DNA from: Marinobacterium alkalitolerans
GTDB lineage: Bacteria > Pseudomonadota > Gammaproteobacteria > Pseudomonadales > Balneatricaceae
Reading direction: 5' to 3'
Length of the DNA: 60,185 nucleotides
Assembly: GCF_017776525.1 (NCBI RefSeq)
Contig: NZ_JACVEW010000022.1
Coordinates: 1-60,185, forward strand
A model generated the notes under the pieces. The model had not been told where the DNA came from, did no database searches, and worked only from the letters and a program-made list of their open reading frames with translations. Shown here in pieces: positions 28,190-37,489 of the stretch. The translations under genes were made by a program, and so were the position numbers. The first letter of the stretch is position 1. Every line of letters begins with the position of its first letter.

Positions 28190-29083
28190 TCAGTCCGCGT
28201 CCTGATAGAGTTTGATCAGGCTGGAGAAATCCAGCCCGCCGTTGCCAGCGGACTTGTGAAGGTTGAACAGTGCACGTGCCGCAGAGCCCATCGGGGTCGC
28301 CGCTGCACTCTTCTGGCTGACATCCATGGCCAGACCCAGATCCTTGAACATCAGATCTACCTGGAAGCCACCTTGGTAATCGCGGGAAGCAGGCACGCCA
28401 TCCATGACACCCGGGAAGGGGTTGTACACCTGCAGGGCCCAGTTGTTGCCGGAACTCTGCTTCATGATGTCGGACAGAACCTTGGGATCCAGGCCGTTTT
28501 TGACGCCCATGTTCAGTGCTTCACAGGTACCTGACATCAGAATGCCCAGCAGCATGTTGTTACAGACCTTGGCAATCTGTCCAGCACCATGATCACCGGC
28601 GTGGAAGATGTTCTTGCCCATGCACTCCAGGATCGGCTTGGCCTGCTGGAACTGGGCATCCGTACCCCCAACGATAAAGGTCAGCGTACCGGCCTGAGCG
28701 CCCCCGACACCGCCGGAGACCGGCGCATCGATAAAGCCAACACCTTTCTCGGCACCGGCTGCTGCCACACTGCGTGCAGTATCGGCGTCAATTGTGGAGC
28801 AGTCGATCACCAGCGTGCTGCTGTCGAGCTGATCAAACAGGGGCTGATCACCGGAGACATACAGACCTTCAACGTGCTTGCCGGCCGGCAGCATGGAAAT
28901 GACAAAGTCCACACCGGATGCAGCCTGCTGCGCACTGTCGGCGATCTGACAGCCCTGAGACGCGGCCTGTTCCAGCGCCTGCGGCGAAAGATCGAACGCC
29001 TTAACACTGTGACCTGCCTTGGCCAGATTGGCAGCCATAGGGCCACCCATGTTTCCCAGACCGATAAATGCGATAGTTGCCAT
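28190..29083 (-). CDS. mmsB: 3-hydroxyisobutyrate dehydrogenase MmsB
   Basis: MmsB oxidises 3-hydroxyisobutyrate to methylmalonate semialdehyde with NAD in valine breakdown. The N-terminal Rossmann motif FIGLGNMGGPMAANL is at about residues 5-19. The substrate motif DAPVSGGVGGAQAGTL and the catalytic-Lys region KVCNNMLLGILMSG follow. The ATG at 29083 is preceded by AAGGAA and gives the normal 297 residues; a longer upstream frame is not conserved. It lies between the hydrolase and prpE. Confidence 0.95.
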   Translation of the reverse strand: MATIAFIGLGNMGGPMAANLAKAGHSVKAFDLSPQALEQAASQGCQIADSAQQAASGVDFVISMLPAGKHVEGLYVSGDQPLFDQLDSSTLVIDCSTIDADTARSVAAAGAEKGVGFIDAPVSGGVGGAQAGTLTFIVGGTDAQFQQAKPILECMGKNIFHAGDHGAGQIAKVCNNMLLGILMSGTCEALNMGVKNGLDPKVLSDIMKQSSGNNWALQVYNPFPGVMDGVPASRDYQGGFQVDLMFKDLGLAMDVSQKSAAATPMGSAARALFNLHKSAGNGGLDFSSLIKLYQDAD

Positions 29084-29094
29084 GATGTAATTCC

Positions 29095-29105
29095 TTGTTT
29101 TTATT
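29095..29105 (-). promoter_or_regulatory. A-rich AAnAAnAA tract before mmsB
   Basis: Minus strand AATAAAAACAA runs directly into the AAGGAA ribosome binding site of mmsB. It is a candidate Hfq/Crc target. Confidence 0.45.
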
Positions 29106-29151
29106 CTGTGGTAAACCTTTGGCGCACTCAGGGTGAGCGCGCCTGAATCAA

Positions 29152-30249
29152 TTAGAGATCTGCCAGCGGGTGCGTGTCCCAAAGCGGCTTGAACAGGCCT
29201 TCAAGGAACGCAGGATCCACTTTCTCGACCGAGTCGAAGGTCCACTTCGGCTGGCCATCCTTGTCGATCAGGAGTGCTCGCACCCCTTCCTGCAGCTCGC
29301 CATGTCGGCAGCACTGCACGGAGAGGATCAGCTCATGCTGGAACACTTCCTTCAACGACATGTGACGGCAACGGTGCAACTGCTCGTGGATCATCTTGAT
29401 CGACAGCGGGCTGCCATGACTGATCGCCTTTTGCGCCCGCTTGACCCACTTGTCATCCGACTCGATCGCCAACAGGGCTTCGACCATCTCTTCTACAGAG
29501 TCATGGTCCGTCACCTCGCGGATCAGTGCTTCGTGTGCACGGATGGGCCCCGCCATCTCGTCAAAGGCGCTTCGGCTTTCGTCTTCAAGCTCACGCAGTA
29601 CGCGACTGACCACGCCTCCGGCATCTTCGCCCCAGTGTTCGTTCTGCAGACGCTGCAACATGCCTTCACGCATGTCGGTGGTCAGCGCCCGGTCAGCCAG
29701 TCCCAGATAGAGCGCATCGACCGCATTGATCGGGTTACCGGTCAGGCCCAGAAACAGCCCTGTCCCACCGGGCATGCGGTTGAGGAACCAGCTGCCACCC
29801 ACGTCCGGATAAAGACCGATGGTCACTTCCGGCATGGCAAGGTGAGAAGTTTCGGTCACGACGCGGTGGCTGCAGCCGTTCATCAGACCCATGCCGCCGC
29901 CCATCACGATACCGCTGCCCCAGCAGATAATCGGCTTGGGATAGGTATGCAGGGTATAGTCCAGACGGTATTCCCGGGTGAAGAACTGCTCCGGAAAGTC
30001 GGTATCGTTCGCAGCCATGGACTTGTACAGGTTGACGATATCGCCACCGGCACAGAACGCCTTGTCACCCTCACTGTCCAGCAGCACGGCAACCACGTTG
30101 GGGTCATCACGCCAGACATCCAGTTTGGGTTGCATCAGGTCGATCATGTCCAGCGTCAGTGCGTTGAGCGACTTCTCCGCGTTGAGGCGGATCTCGCCAA
30201 TGATCTGACCATCCTTTGTCGCGTGTTCGCTAAAGAGTACACAGCTCAT
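29152..30249 (-). CDS. 3-hydroxyisobutyryl-CoA hydrolase (enoyl-CoA hydratase superfamily)
   Basis: It releases CoA from 3-hydroxyisobutyryl-CoA, a dedicated step of valine degradation. The crotonase fold is shown by AFCAGGDIVNLYKS, GIVMGGGMGLMNGCSHRVV and MPEVTIGLYPDVGGSWFLNR. The long C-terminal region (365 residues in all) distinguishes it from plain hydratases of about 260. It lies 15 bases after the enoyl-CoA hydratase gene, in the order expected for the pathway. Confidence 0.92.
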   Translation of the reverse strand: MSCVLFSEHATKDGQIIGEIRLNAEKSLNALTLDMIDLMQPKLDVWRDDPNVVAVLLDSEGDKAFCAGGDIVNLYKSMAANDTDFPEQFFTREYRLDYTLHTYPKPIICWGSGIVMGGGMGLMNGCSHRVVTETSHLAMPEVTIGLYPDVGGSWFLNRMPGGTGLFLGLTGNPINAVDALYLGLADRALTTDMREGMLQRLQNEHWGEDAGGVVSRVLRELEDESRSAFDEMAGPIRAHEALIREVTDHDSVEEMVEALLAIESDDKWVKRAQKAISHGSPLSIKMIHEQLHRCRHMSLKEVFQHELILSVQCCRHGELQEGVRALLIDKDGQPKWTFDSVEKVDPAFLEGLFKPLWDTHPLADL

Positions 30250-30264
30250 GCTTGGGCTCCCGGA

Positions 30265-31041
30265 TTAGCGGTTCTTCCATTCGGCCTTGCGCTTCTCCAG
30301 GAAGGCGTTGACCCCTTCACGCTGATCTTCGGTGTGGAACAGATCCACAAAGAGTTCGCGCTCGATGATGTACCCTTGATCCAGCGGGCGGCTACGACCG
30401 GACTGAATCAGCGTCTTGCACGCGGCAACTGCTGACGGGCTCTGCTCACCAACCTGCTCGGCCAGCTGCAGCGCACGTTCCAGCGCCTGCCCCTGCTCGA
30501 CCACTTCTTCAACCAGGCCAATTTCCAGTGCCTTGTCCGCTTTTACACGCTCGCCGCACAGGATCATGCGCTTGGCCCAGCCTTCACCGACCAGCCAGGT
30601 CAGGTTCTGAGTACCACCGGCACAAGGAAGCAGGCCAACCTTCGCTTCCGGCAGGGCCATCTGCGCCTGAGCTTCAGCCACACGCAGATCGCACGCCAGT
30701 GCCACTTCCAGACCGCCGCCCATGGCGAAGCCATTGATGGCAGCGATGGAAACACCGCGGAAACGGCTCAGCGTTTCAAACGCCTGGCCAAAGAGGCGCG
30801 CCATTTCGCCGGCAACCGCACGATCACCGTCGGCAAACAGTTTGAGATCGGCACCGGCAGAGAAAAACTTCTCGCCTTCGCCGGTCAATACCAGGCTCCA
30901 GATGTCACGGTCTTCATTCAGCTCGCCCACAATGCGAGTCAGTGCCTGCAGGCTATCCGCGGTCCAGGTGTTGGCCGGCGGGTTGTTCATGGTCAGCAGT
31001 GCAACATGACCACGCTTTTCTACTTGAATCAGTTCAGACAT
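30265..31041 (-). CDS. Enoyl-CoA hydratase, valine pathway (methacrylyl-CoA hydration)
   Basis: It is a crotonase-family hydratase of 258 residues with FFSAGADLKLFADGD, GFAMGGGLEVALACDLRVAE and the catalytic-Glu loop ALPEAKVGLLPCAGGTQNL. Operon position points to methacrylyl-CoA as the natural substrate, which is an inference. ATG 31041 follows AAGGAG; an upstream in-frame start adds 15 residues without support. The gap to the dehydrogenase gene is 13 bases. Confidence 0.9.
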   Translation of the reverse strand: MSELIQVEKRGHVALLTMNNPPANTWTADSLQALTRIVGELNEDRDIWSLVLTGEGEKFFSAGADLKLFADGDRAVAGEMARLFGQAFETLSRFRGVSIAAINGFAMGGGLEVALACDLRVAEAQAQMALPEAKVGLLPCAGGTQNLTWLVGEGWAKRMILCGERVKADKALEIGLVEEVVEQGQALERALQLAEQVGEQSPSAVAACKTLIQSGRSRPLDQGYIIERELFVDLFHTEDQREGVNAFLEKRKAEWKNR

Positions 31042-31054
31042 TCCCCTGCTCTCC

Positions 31055-32209
31055 TTATAGCTCGGCCGCACCTTCCGCCAGCACACGGCGAGAGATGATC
31101 AGTCGCATGACTTCGTTGGTACCTTCCAGAATGCGATGCACGCGGGTATCACGCAGGTAGCGCTCCATCGGATATTCCTTGATGTAACCGTTACCGCCGT
31201 ACAGCTGCAGTGCTTCATCACAGATGTTGTAACACACATCGGTGGCAAAGCGTTTGGCCATGGCGCAGTAGGTCGTTGCGTCCGGGTGACCTTTATCCAG
31301 TTTGCTTGCTGCCAGACGCACCATCTGACGCGCGGCTACCAGCTCGGTCTGCATGTCCGCCAGGCGGAACTGCAGTGCCTGAAAATCAGCCAGACGCTTG
31401 CCGAACTGCTTGCGCTCCAGCATGTATTCACGCGCCTTGTTCAGTGCCTGCTGGGCAGTACCCACCGAACAGGTCGCAATGTTGATGCGACCACCATCAA
31501 GCCCTTTCATGGCGATCTTGAAGCCTTCGCCTTCGTTCGCCATCAGGCACTCTTTGGGGACTTTGACATCTTCAAAGGTCACCATGCGCGTGGGCTGGGA
31601 GTTCCAGCCCATCTTTTCTTCCTTGCGCCCGTAGCTGATTCCGTCGCTTTTGGCATCTACAGCGAAGGCAGAGATGCCGGAAGCGCCTTCACCTCCGGTA
31701 CGCGCCATCACAACCAGCACATCGGTGCTGCCCGCGCCCGAAATGAAGATTTTGCTGCCGTTGAGGACATAGTGGTCCCCCTCCAGACGCGCACTGGTCT
31801 TCAGGGAGGCTGCATCTGAACCGGCATTGGGCTCGGTCAGACAGTAGGAACCCAGCAGCTGGCCAGCGGCCAGACCTTCGCCCCACTGCTCGACCACCGC
31901 CGGGCTGCCAAACTGGGCCACCATCCAGCTCACCATGTTGTGAATGGTGATGTAGGCGGTGGTGGAGGTGCAGCCCATGGAAAGCTGTTCAAAAATAATA
32001 CTGGCATCCAGGCGACTCAGGCCCAGACCACCAACTTCTTCAGGGGTATAAAGGCCGCAGAAGCCAAGCTCACCCGCTTTCTGCAGGACCTCAACCGGGA
32101 ATACAGCATCCAGATCCCACTCGCCCGCATTGGGTTCAAGTTCGTTCTGGGCAAATGCCCGTGCCATGTCGGCAAAGGCAACCTGATCTTCGTTCAGTTC
32201 AAAATCCAT
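31055..32209 (-). CDS. Acyl-CoA dehydrogenase, probably isobutyryl-CoA dehydrogenase
   Basis: It is an FAD-dependent dehydrogenase of 384 residues resembling human ACAD8. It carries YCLTEPNAGSDAASL (FAD signature 1), KMGWNSQPTRMVTFEDV, and the C-terminal QLYGGNGYIKEYPMERYLRD and ILEGTNEVMRLIISR. The place between mmsA and the hydratase suggests isobutyryl-CoA as substrate, giving methacrylyl-CoA and reduced ETF. GAGGTATGG precedes the ATG. Confidence 0.9.
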   Translation of the reverse strand: MDFELNEDQVAFADMARAFAQNELEPNAGEWDLDAVFPVEVLQKAGELGFCGLYTPEEVGGLGLSRLDASIIFEQLSMGCTSTTAYITIHNMVSWMVAQFGSPAVVEQWGEGLAAGQLLGSYCLTEPNAGSDAASLKTSARLEGDHYVLNGSKIFISGAGSTDVLVVMARTGGEGASGISAFAVDAKSDGISYGRKEEKMGWNSQPTRMVTFEDVKVPKECLMANEGEGFKIAMKGLDGGRINIATCSVGTAQQALNKAREYMLERKQFGKRLADFQALQFRLADMQTELVAARQMVRLAASKLDKGHPDATTYCAMAKRFATDVCYNICDEALQLYGGNGYIKEYPMERYLRDTRVHRILEGTNEVMRLIISRRVLAEGAAEL

Positions 32210-32227
32210 TCCATACCTCGGACATGC

Positions 32228-32238
32228 TTTTTATTGTT
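32228..32238 (-). promoter_or_regulatory. A-rich AAnAAnAA tract before the isobutyryl-CoA dehydrogenase gene
   Basis: Minus strand AACAATAAAAA, about 19 bases before the ATG and within the repeated string ATAACAATAA. It is a candidate Hfq/Crc target. Confidence 0.45.
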
Positions 32239-32241
32239 ATG

Positions 32242-32266
32242 GCCACGGCCGCTCAACGGCCGTGGC
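32242..32266 (-). other. Intercistronic hairpin between mmsA and the dehydrogenase gene
   Basis: A perfect ten-base-pair GC stem (GCCACGGCCG/CGGCCGTGGC) with a five-base loop lies in the 77-base gap. It has no T run. It could attenuate, or stabilise the mmsA part of the message. Confidence 0.6.
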
Positions 32267-32286
32267 AGCTTTATGAAAGCAGTGGT

Positions 32287-33780
32287 TTATTTCAGCTGGA
32301 TGGTCATGTTCGGGCCGGAGGCGATGTCATCCTCGAACCAGCGTGCAGTCACGGTTTTGGTCTCGGTATAGAACTTGACCGCCTGCTTGCCGTAGGCGTG
32401 CTGATCGCCGTAGAACGACTTGCGCCAGCCGGTGAAGGAGAACATCGGCAGGGGTACCGGTACAGGTACGTTGATACCGACCTGACCCACCTTGATTTCG
32501 TGCTGGTACTTGCGTGCGGCCGCACCGGACGAGGTAAAGATGGACGTACCGTTGCCGTACGGGTTCTCATTGATCAGCGCGATCGCCTCTTCCAGTGTGT
32601 CCACTTCCAGCGCAATCAGGACCGGACCAAAGATCTCTTCCTGATAGATGGACATGTCACGGGTGACATTGCGGAACATGGTCGGACCCACCCAGTTGCC
32701 ATCGGGGTAGCCTTCCACGACACACTCGCTGCCGTCCAGAATACAGTCGGCACCTGCATCCTTGCCCTGCTGGATCAGATTCAGCACACGCTCTTTTGCC
32801 TGCGGGTTGATCAGCGGACCATAACCGGCATCCGGATCATTCCAGGCGCCTGGACGTACCTTGGCCAGCGCATCACGCACCTCGGGGATCCATTCGCGCG
32901 ATTCGCCCACGAATACCGCAACAGAGATCGCCATGCAGCGCTGGCCGGCAGCGCCTACTGAAGCACCGGCGATGTTATTGATAACCTGATTCTTGGAAGC
33001 ATCCGGCATGACAACCATGTGGTTCTTGGCACCGGCAAATGCCTGCACGCGCTTCATGTGGTCAGTACCGGTACGGTAGATATGCTCACCGACATTCACG
33101 GAGCCCACGAAGGAGATCGCGGGTGTATCCTTGTGTGTCAGCAGCTGGTTCACCACATCCTTGGTGCCGTGTACGACCTGCAGCAGACCATCCGGCGCAC
33201 CGGCTTCCTTGAACAGCTCGGCCAGACGCATCGGTGTCAGCGGATCCTGCTCAGAAGGCTTCAGAACAAAGGTGTTACCGCAGGCGATCGCCATCGGGAA
33301 CATCCACAGAGGAATCATCGCCGGGAAGTTGAACGGGGTAATACCCACGCAGACACCCAGCGGCTGGGTCACGCTGTAACAGTCAATTTTGCGTGCAACG
33401 TTTTCGACTGTCTCACCCATGCTCAGTGAGGCGATGTTGCAGGCATGCTCAACCACTTCGATACCACGCCATACATCACCCTTGGCATCTTCAAAGGTTT
33501 TGCCGGTTTCCTGCGCCAGCAGCTCGGCCAGCTCATCGTGATGTTCTTTCAGCAGGTGCTGGTAGCGCAGCATCAGGCGAGCACGGTCACCAATGGCGGT
33601 TTCTTTCCAGGTCTCGAACGCGGCCTTGGCGGCATCAACCGCACGCTCAACCTCATCAGCCGTAGCACAAGGCACCTGCGCAAGTACTTCCTGAGTCGCG
33701 GGGTTGGTTACAGGCAGCCACTGGCTGGTTTCACTCTGGACGAGCTCGCCGCCGATCAGAAGTGGGACATGCTGAGTCAT
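32287..33780 (-). CDS. mmsA: Methylmalonate-semialdehyde dehydrogenase (CoA-acylating) MmsA
   Basis: MmsA converts methylmalonate semialdehyde, NAD and CoA to propionyl-CoA and CO2, the last step of valine degradation. The aldehyde dehydrogenase fold is clear: [32 protein letters not shown] and the catalytic Cys in GQRCMAIS at about residue 284. ATG 33780 is used; a GTG three codons upstream overlaps the AAGGTGA binding site. It has 497 residues. It leads the six-gene leftward operon and is divergent from an AraC-type regulator. Confidence 0.95.
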   Translation of the reverse strand: MTQHVPLLIGGELVQSETSQWLPVTNPATQEVLAQVPCATADEVERAVDAAKAAFETWKETAIGDRARLMLRYQHLLKEHHDELAELLAQETGKTFEDAKGDVWRGIEVVEHACNIASLSMGETVENVARKIDCYSVTQPLGVCVGITPFNFPAMIPLWMFPMAIACGNTFVLKPSEQDPLTPMRLAELFKEAGAPDGLLQVVHGTKDVVNQLLTHKDTPAISFVGSVNVGEHIYRTGTDHMKRVQAFAGAKNHMVVMPDASKNQVINNIAGASVGAAGQRCMAISVAVFVGESREWIPEVRDALAKVRPGAWNDPDAGYGPLINPQAKERVLNLIQQGKDAGADCILDGSECVVEGYPDGNWVGPTMFRNVTRDMSIYQEEIFGPVLIALEVDTLEEAIALINENPYGNGTSIFTSSGAAARKYQHEIKVGQVGINVPVPVPLPMFSFTGWRKSFYGDQHAYGKQAVKFYTETKTVTARWFEDDIASGPNMTIQLK

Positions 33781-33802
33781 TCGCTTCACCTTTGGAGTCT
33801 AA

Positions 33803-33814
33803 TTTATTGTTGTT
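33803..33814 (-). promoter_or_regulatory. A-rich AAnAAnAA tract before mmsA
   Basis: Minus strand AACAACAATAAA, 22 bases before the mmsA ATG. It has three or more consecutive A-A-N triplets. It is a candidate Hfq/Crc target. Confidence 0.45.
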
Positions 33815-33847
33815 ATCCGTTTCACAAGCGGCCGGTTGCCGCTCCTG

Positions 33848-33863
33848 TTTACGTTAACGTTAA
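33848..33863. promoter_or_regulatory. LiuR-like palindrome upstream of mmsA
   Basis: TTTACGTTAACGTTAA differs at one position of 16 from the perfect palindrome in the liuR promoter (42435-42450). It lies 68 bases before the mmsA start, in the mmsA/araC intergenic region. No matching -35/-10 pair frames it. Confidence 0.55.
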
Positions 33864-33944
33864 TGCGTTGAGCATTTTGTAACACAGCCCTGCATGGCTC
33901 AGGATTGATAATGTTGCTCAGTTGATGGATTATATTGCTGCATA

Positions 33945-33962
33945 ATAAGGGTTTTCACTAGT
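33945..33962. promoter_or_regulatory. ATAAGGG-type element upstream of the AraC-type gene and mmsA
   Basis: ATAAGGGTTTTCACTAGT matches the etf site at 15 of 18 positions, although the right arm is degenerate. It ends 25 bases before the AraC-type start. Confidence 0.4.
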
Positions 33963-33987
33963 ACCTTAGACAAAAGATGTATAGTCC

Positions 33988-34896
33988 ATGAGCACACCTT
34001 CAAGCTGGCCACTTCCGCCTGACAGCATCCGCTTCGTTCTGCCGCGGCAGATGGTTTCGCGACTGCAGCAACACCCGCTCAGCGAACAGTTGTATCCGCT
34101 GGGTGTGGGCTATTATCAGCTGGCACGCGGGCATGAAATGGCGCGTGAGCAGCATGATGACTACCTCTTGATCTATTGTCTTGAGGGCAGCGGGCGGCTG
34201 GAATATGGTGCGCAGAAGAAGCGCCGCATCATCAGGCCCGGCGACCTGATTGTGCTACCGCAGCATACGCCACACCACTACTGGACCGATCAGAAAAACC
34301 CCTGGAGTATTTACTGGGTGCACTTTGACGGCAGCCTGGCGGACGATTTTTTAAGCCAACTGGAAACCGACCTGGAAAGTCCGGTTCTGTCGTTGGGCAT
34401 TCACTCGCGACTGGTTGCTGATTTTGAAGCCTTGCTGGATGCACGTCAGGCACGCCATCACCTGGCCTCCTATCTGCACAGCGCAAACCAGTTGCGGCAA
34501 CTGCTGACACATATTGCGCTGCTCAAGCCGATTGCCCGCCAGCAGCAGGAAGAAAGTCTGGATCTGGAAAAAGTGCATAGCCTGATGCAAACCCGCCTGC
34601 ACGAACAACTGGATGTGGAGACCCTGGCAAGCGCTGTCAGCCTGTCCAAATACCACTTCATCAAGAAGTACAAAACGCTGACGGGCACCACACCCATCAA
34701 CCACTTTATTCAGTTAAAGATCGAACGTGCCTGCCACTTGCTGGACGTCACCAACAATGGCATCAAGGAAGTGGCCTGGGCGGTCGGCTATGAAGATGCG
34801 TATTACTTCTCGCGCATTTTCAGGAAGATGATGGGGATATCTCCCAGCCGCTATCGTGCCATGCGGCTGGGTCGATCATCCTACACGGGAGACTGA
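33988..34896 (+). CDS. AraC-family transcriptional regulator (MmsR-like)
   Basis: It has 302 residues. The N-terminal cupin-like sensing domain (about 15-150) has GRLEYGAQ, RPGDLIVLPQHTPHHYW and WVHFDG. The C-terminal double helix-turn-helix (about 195-300) has LASAVSLSKYHFIKKYKTLTG and IKEVAWAVGYEDAYYFSRIFRKMMG with SPSRYR. Divergence from mmsA matches Pseudomonas aeruginosa, where MmsR, an AraC protein, activates mmsAB; the same role is inferred here. Its last 21 bases overlap the end of the convergent GGDEF gene. Confidence 0.88.
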   Translation: MSTPSSWPLPPDSIRFVLPRQMVSRLQQHPLSEQLYPLGVGYYQLARGHEMAREQHDDYLLIYCLEGSGRLEYGAQKKRRIIRPGDLIVLPQHTPHHYWTDQKNPWSIYWVHFDGSLADDFLSQLETDLESPVLSLGIHSRLVADFEALLDARQARHHLASYLHSANQLRQLLTHIALLKPIARQQQEESLDLEKVHSLMQTRLHEQLDVETLASAVSLSKYHFIKKYKTLTGTTPINHFIQLKIERACHLLDVTNNGIKEVAWAVGYEDAYYFSRIFRKMMGISPSRYRAMRLGRSSYTGD

Positions 34897-36171
34897 GCAG
34901 GCTGGGCCTTCGACCTCATGCTCATGCAGCACCACCCTGTTCTTGCCCTGCTGCTTGGCGGTGTAAAGTGCCGAATCGGCCCGAGCGATCAGGTTCAGCA
35001 GGTCGGCAGAGTGGTCAGGATAGACCGACACCCCGGCACTAATGGTGACGGTATGCTCGCGCAGGTCGCCGTCCAGACGCATGCACTCGATTGCGCGGCA
35101 GAGCTTGCTGAGCAGCTCGCGCATACCTTCCTTGTCGGTATCCGGACAGATCAGCACAAACTCCTCACCTCCCCAGCGAAACAGGAGATCGGAACGACGC
35201 ACGAAATCGCGGATAAAACCGGCCACACGTTTAAGCGCCTGATCACCGGCAAGGTGTCCGTAAATATCGTTGATCTGCTTGAAGTCGTCGATATCGATCA
35301 GGCACACACCCAACTGACAGCCCTGGCGGTGCATTAACGCCAGTTTCTGCTCGGCAAGCAACTCACCCCGGCGCCGATTCAACAAGCCGGTCAGCACGTC
35401 GTAGTCGGCCTGCTGCTGCAGGTCCTGCTCGATCAGTTTCAGGTCGGTAATATTGTTGACCAGGCCAACGGCACGCAGCGGAGTGCCGCGCTCGTCTCGC
35501 TCGCGTACCTGCCCCCGGTCCCGAATCCACATATAATGACCGTTGCGGTTTCGCAGCCGATATTCGGCCTCGTACAGATGGCGCAGACCTTTCAAATGCT
35601 CGTCAAGAATACTGAGCACAAGCGGCGCATCTTCAGGGTGTATGTTGTCTTTCCAGGTTTCGAGCCTTGGCTGCATTTCATCAGGCCCATACCCCAGCAT
35701 CCGCTTCAGGGCCGGGCTGAAATAGAGTGTATTGGCCTTCAGATTCCACTCCCAGACACCATCCGCAATGTCGTGCAGCCCCTGCCACTCTTCGCATTCA
35801 CAGTCTGCGAAGCGATTCATGACCTCCACGCGGGTGCTGATATCTCGGGCCACGGAGCAGAGCAGCTCCCTGCCTTCGCGCTCTATAAAGGCCGTATGCA
35901 CTTCAACAGGGTAACGAGTCCCGTCGAGACGACGGTGATGACCTATGAACAGATAACTGCGCTCCCGGCGCATCACTTCCACCAGAGAGTGCCAGTGAGC
36001 AGGGTCATGCACATCATCCTGAAGCTGCATGACCGTTTTACCCAGCAGGTCTTCCCGGCAGGCATGCATATCGCGACAGGCCTGCACGTTCACATCAATG
36101 ATTCTGGCAGTCGCCGGTTCGATAATGAACACGGCATCCGGCAGGTTATTGAGTTCGTTTGCGAGTTCCAT
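34876..36171 (-). CDS. PAS-PAS-GGDEF diguanylate cyclase
   Basis: It is a 431-residue cytoplasmic protein. PAS1 is at about 5-120 and PAS2 at about 135-255 (YFSPALKRMLGYG, with a PAC-like RNRNGHYMWIRDRG), followed by a GGDEF domain from about 265. The catalytic motif is GGEEF, and five residues before it an RxxD inhibitory site (RRSD) is present, so it should make cyclic di-GMP and be product-inhibited. There is no membrane helix. The C-terminal end overlaps the convergent AraC-type gene. Confidence 0.92.
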   Translation of the reverse strand: MELANELNNLPDAVFIIEPATARIIDVNVQACRDMHACREDLLGKTVMQLQDDVHDPAHWHSLVEVMRRERSYLFIGHHRRLDGTRYPVEVHTAFIEREGRELLCSVARDISTRVEVMNRFADCECEEWQGLHDIADGVWEWNLKANTLYFSPALKRMLGYGPDEMQPRLETWKDNIHPEDAPLVLSILDEHLKGLRHLYEAEYRLRNRNGHYMWIRDRGQVRERDERGTPLRAVGLVNNITDLKLIEQDLQQQADYDVLTGLLNRRRGELLAEQKLALMHRQGCQLGVCLIDIDDFKQINDIYGHLAGDQALKRVAGFIRDFVRRSDLLFRWGGEEFVLICPDTDKEGMRELLSKLCRAIECMRLDGDLREHTVTISAGVSVYPDHSADLLNLIARADSALYTAKQQGKNRVVLHEHEVEGPACSVSRVG

Positions 36172-36258
36172 TTACGGGGGCTCCTGATGCGACATCCCAT
36201 TGCCGCTAATCGGTGTATTTTACACCTCGGAAAATCCTTTTTTATGGCTCAGGCATGC

Positions 36259-37344
36259 CTATTGCGTCGCGCCTTGAGCCTGAGCAAGTTTTGCGCGTTT
36301 CGCACCATCGATTTCCGCACCGGCCGACCAGCCTCCCAAGTTTTCCAGCACAAGCGCCTCCAGTGCATTGATATGCGCTGCATCAGCATTCAAGGCCGGG
36401 ATGTACTCGTAGCGCTCGCCCCCCGCCTCCATGAAGTACTCACGGTTTTCCTGACCAATCTCTTCGATGGTTTCCAGACAGTCTGCCGAGAAACCGGGAC
36501 AGACGACCTGTACAAACTTGACCCCTTCACCAGGCAGTGACTTGAGCGTTTCATCGGTGTAGGGCTTGAGCCACTCCTCACGACCAAAGCGCGACTGGAA
36601 GGTGGTCATCCACTCCCCTTCCTGCAGACCCAGGCGTTCAGCCAGCAGACGGCTGGTTTTGTGGCACTCACAGAAATACGGATCACCCTGCAACAGGTAG
36701 CGTTTGGGAACGCCGTGGTAGGACATCAACAGCCTGTCCGGCCGCCCATGGACTTCCCAGTGTGCTTCGATTGACGTGGCCAGTGCCTCGATATAAGGGG
36801 CATAGTCATGATAATGATTGATCATGCGAAGCTCGGGCAGCCAACGACGCTGGCGAAAGTCATCGGCGACCGCATCAAAGGTAGAGGCCGTGGTAGCACC
36901 GGAGTACTGCGGATAGAGAGGCAGCACCAACAGGCGCCTCACGCCGGCCTGCTGCATGCGATCGATAACGCTGCTGATGGAGGGATTGCCGTAGCGCATG
37001 GCGCATTCGACCATCAGGTTTTCACCAAACCGGGCCTGTAGCCGCTCGCGTAATGCATCTCGCTGAGCCAGCGTATGCAACATCAAGGGTGATCCCTGAT
37101 CGGTCCACACTTCACGATAGGCGGCAGCCGAACGTCTGGGACGAATGTTCAGGATGATACCGTTGAGGATGCACCACCAGATCGGGCGCGGCACCTCGAC
37201 CACGCGAGGGTCCCACAGAAATTCTTTAAGATAACGACGCAAGGCAGGTGTGGTTGGCGCATCGGGTGTGCCCAGGTTGGTGATCAGCACCCCGGTCAAA
37301 TCCTGCTGATCATGCTTAAAGCCTTCGACCCCGCGATACCCCAT
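36259..37344 (-). CDS. hemH: Ferrochelatase
   Basis: HemH inserts ferrous iron into protoporphyrin IX, the last step of heme synthesis. Conserved parts are GVLITNLGTPDAP near the start, LLVLPLYPQYSGATT, the catalytic-His region LLMSYHGVPKRYL, and VVCPGFSADCLETIEEI. The ATG at 37344 follows AAGGAG; the longer frame adds 24 unsupported residues. It has 361 residues. It stands alone after the livM terminator. Confidence 0.95.
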   Translation of the reverse strand: MGYRGVEGFKHDQQDLTGVLITNLGTPDAPTTPALRRYLKEFLWDPRVVEVPRPIWWCILNGIILNIRPRRSAAAYREVWTDQGSPLMLHTLAQRDALRERLQARFGENLMVECAMRYGNPSISSVIDRMQQAGVRRLLVLPLYPQYSGATTASTFDAVADDFRQRRWLPELRMINHYHDYAPYIEALATSIEAHWEVHGRPDRLLMSYHGVPKRYLLQGDPYFCECHKTSRLLAERLGLQEGEWMTTFQSRFGREEWLKPYTDETLKSLPGEGVKFVQVVCPGFSADCLETIEEIGQENREYFMEAGGERYEYIPALNADAAHINALEALVLENLGGWSAGAEIDGAKRAKLAQAQGATQ

Positions 37345-37435
37345 ACTGACTCCTTGTGACCTGCTGAATGGCGTGTGTAGATGACGAATCTTAGGCCATA
37401 CGTGGACAGGGGCCAAGCAGTTCAGTATTCAAACG

Positions 37436-37469
37436 AAAAAACGCCTGCCGGGGGCATCTCCGACAGGCG
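37436..37469 (-). terminator. Rho-independent terminator of the liv operon
   Basis: On the minus strand a ten-base stem (CGCCTGTCGG with CCGGCAGGCG, one wobble) is followed by six Ts. It lies 20 bases past the livM stop. Confidence 0.88.
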
Positions 37470-37489
37470 AATGGCTCGACGATAAAGGC

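Noticed and set aside
29170-30435. 421-residue rightward open frame opposite the 3-hydroxyisobutyryl-CoA hydrolase gene
   Set aside because: It is a shadow of the hydrolase and hydratase genes with a His/Arg/Gln-rich nonsense translation.
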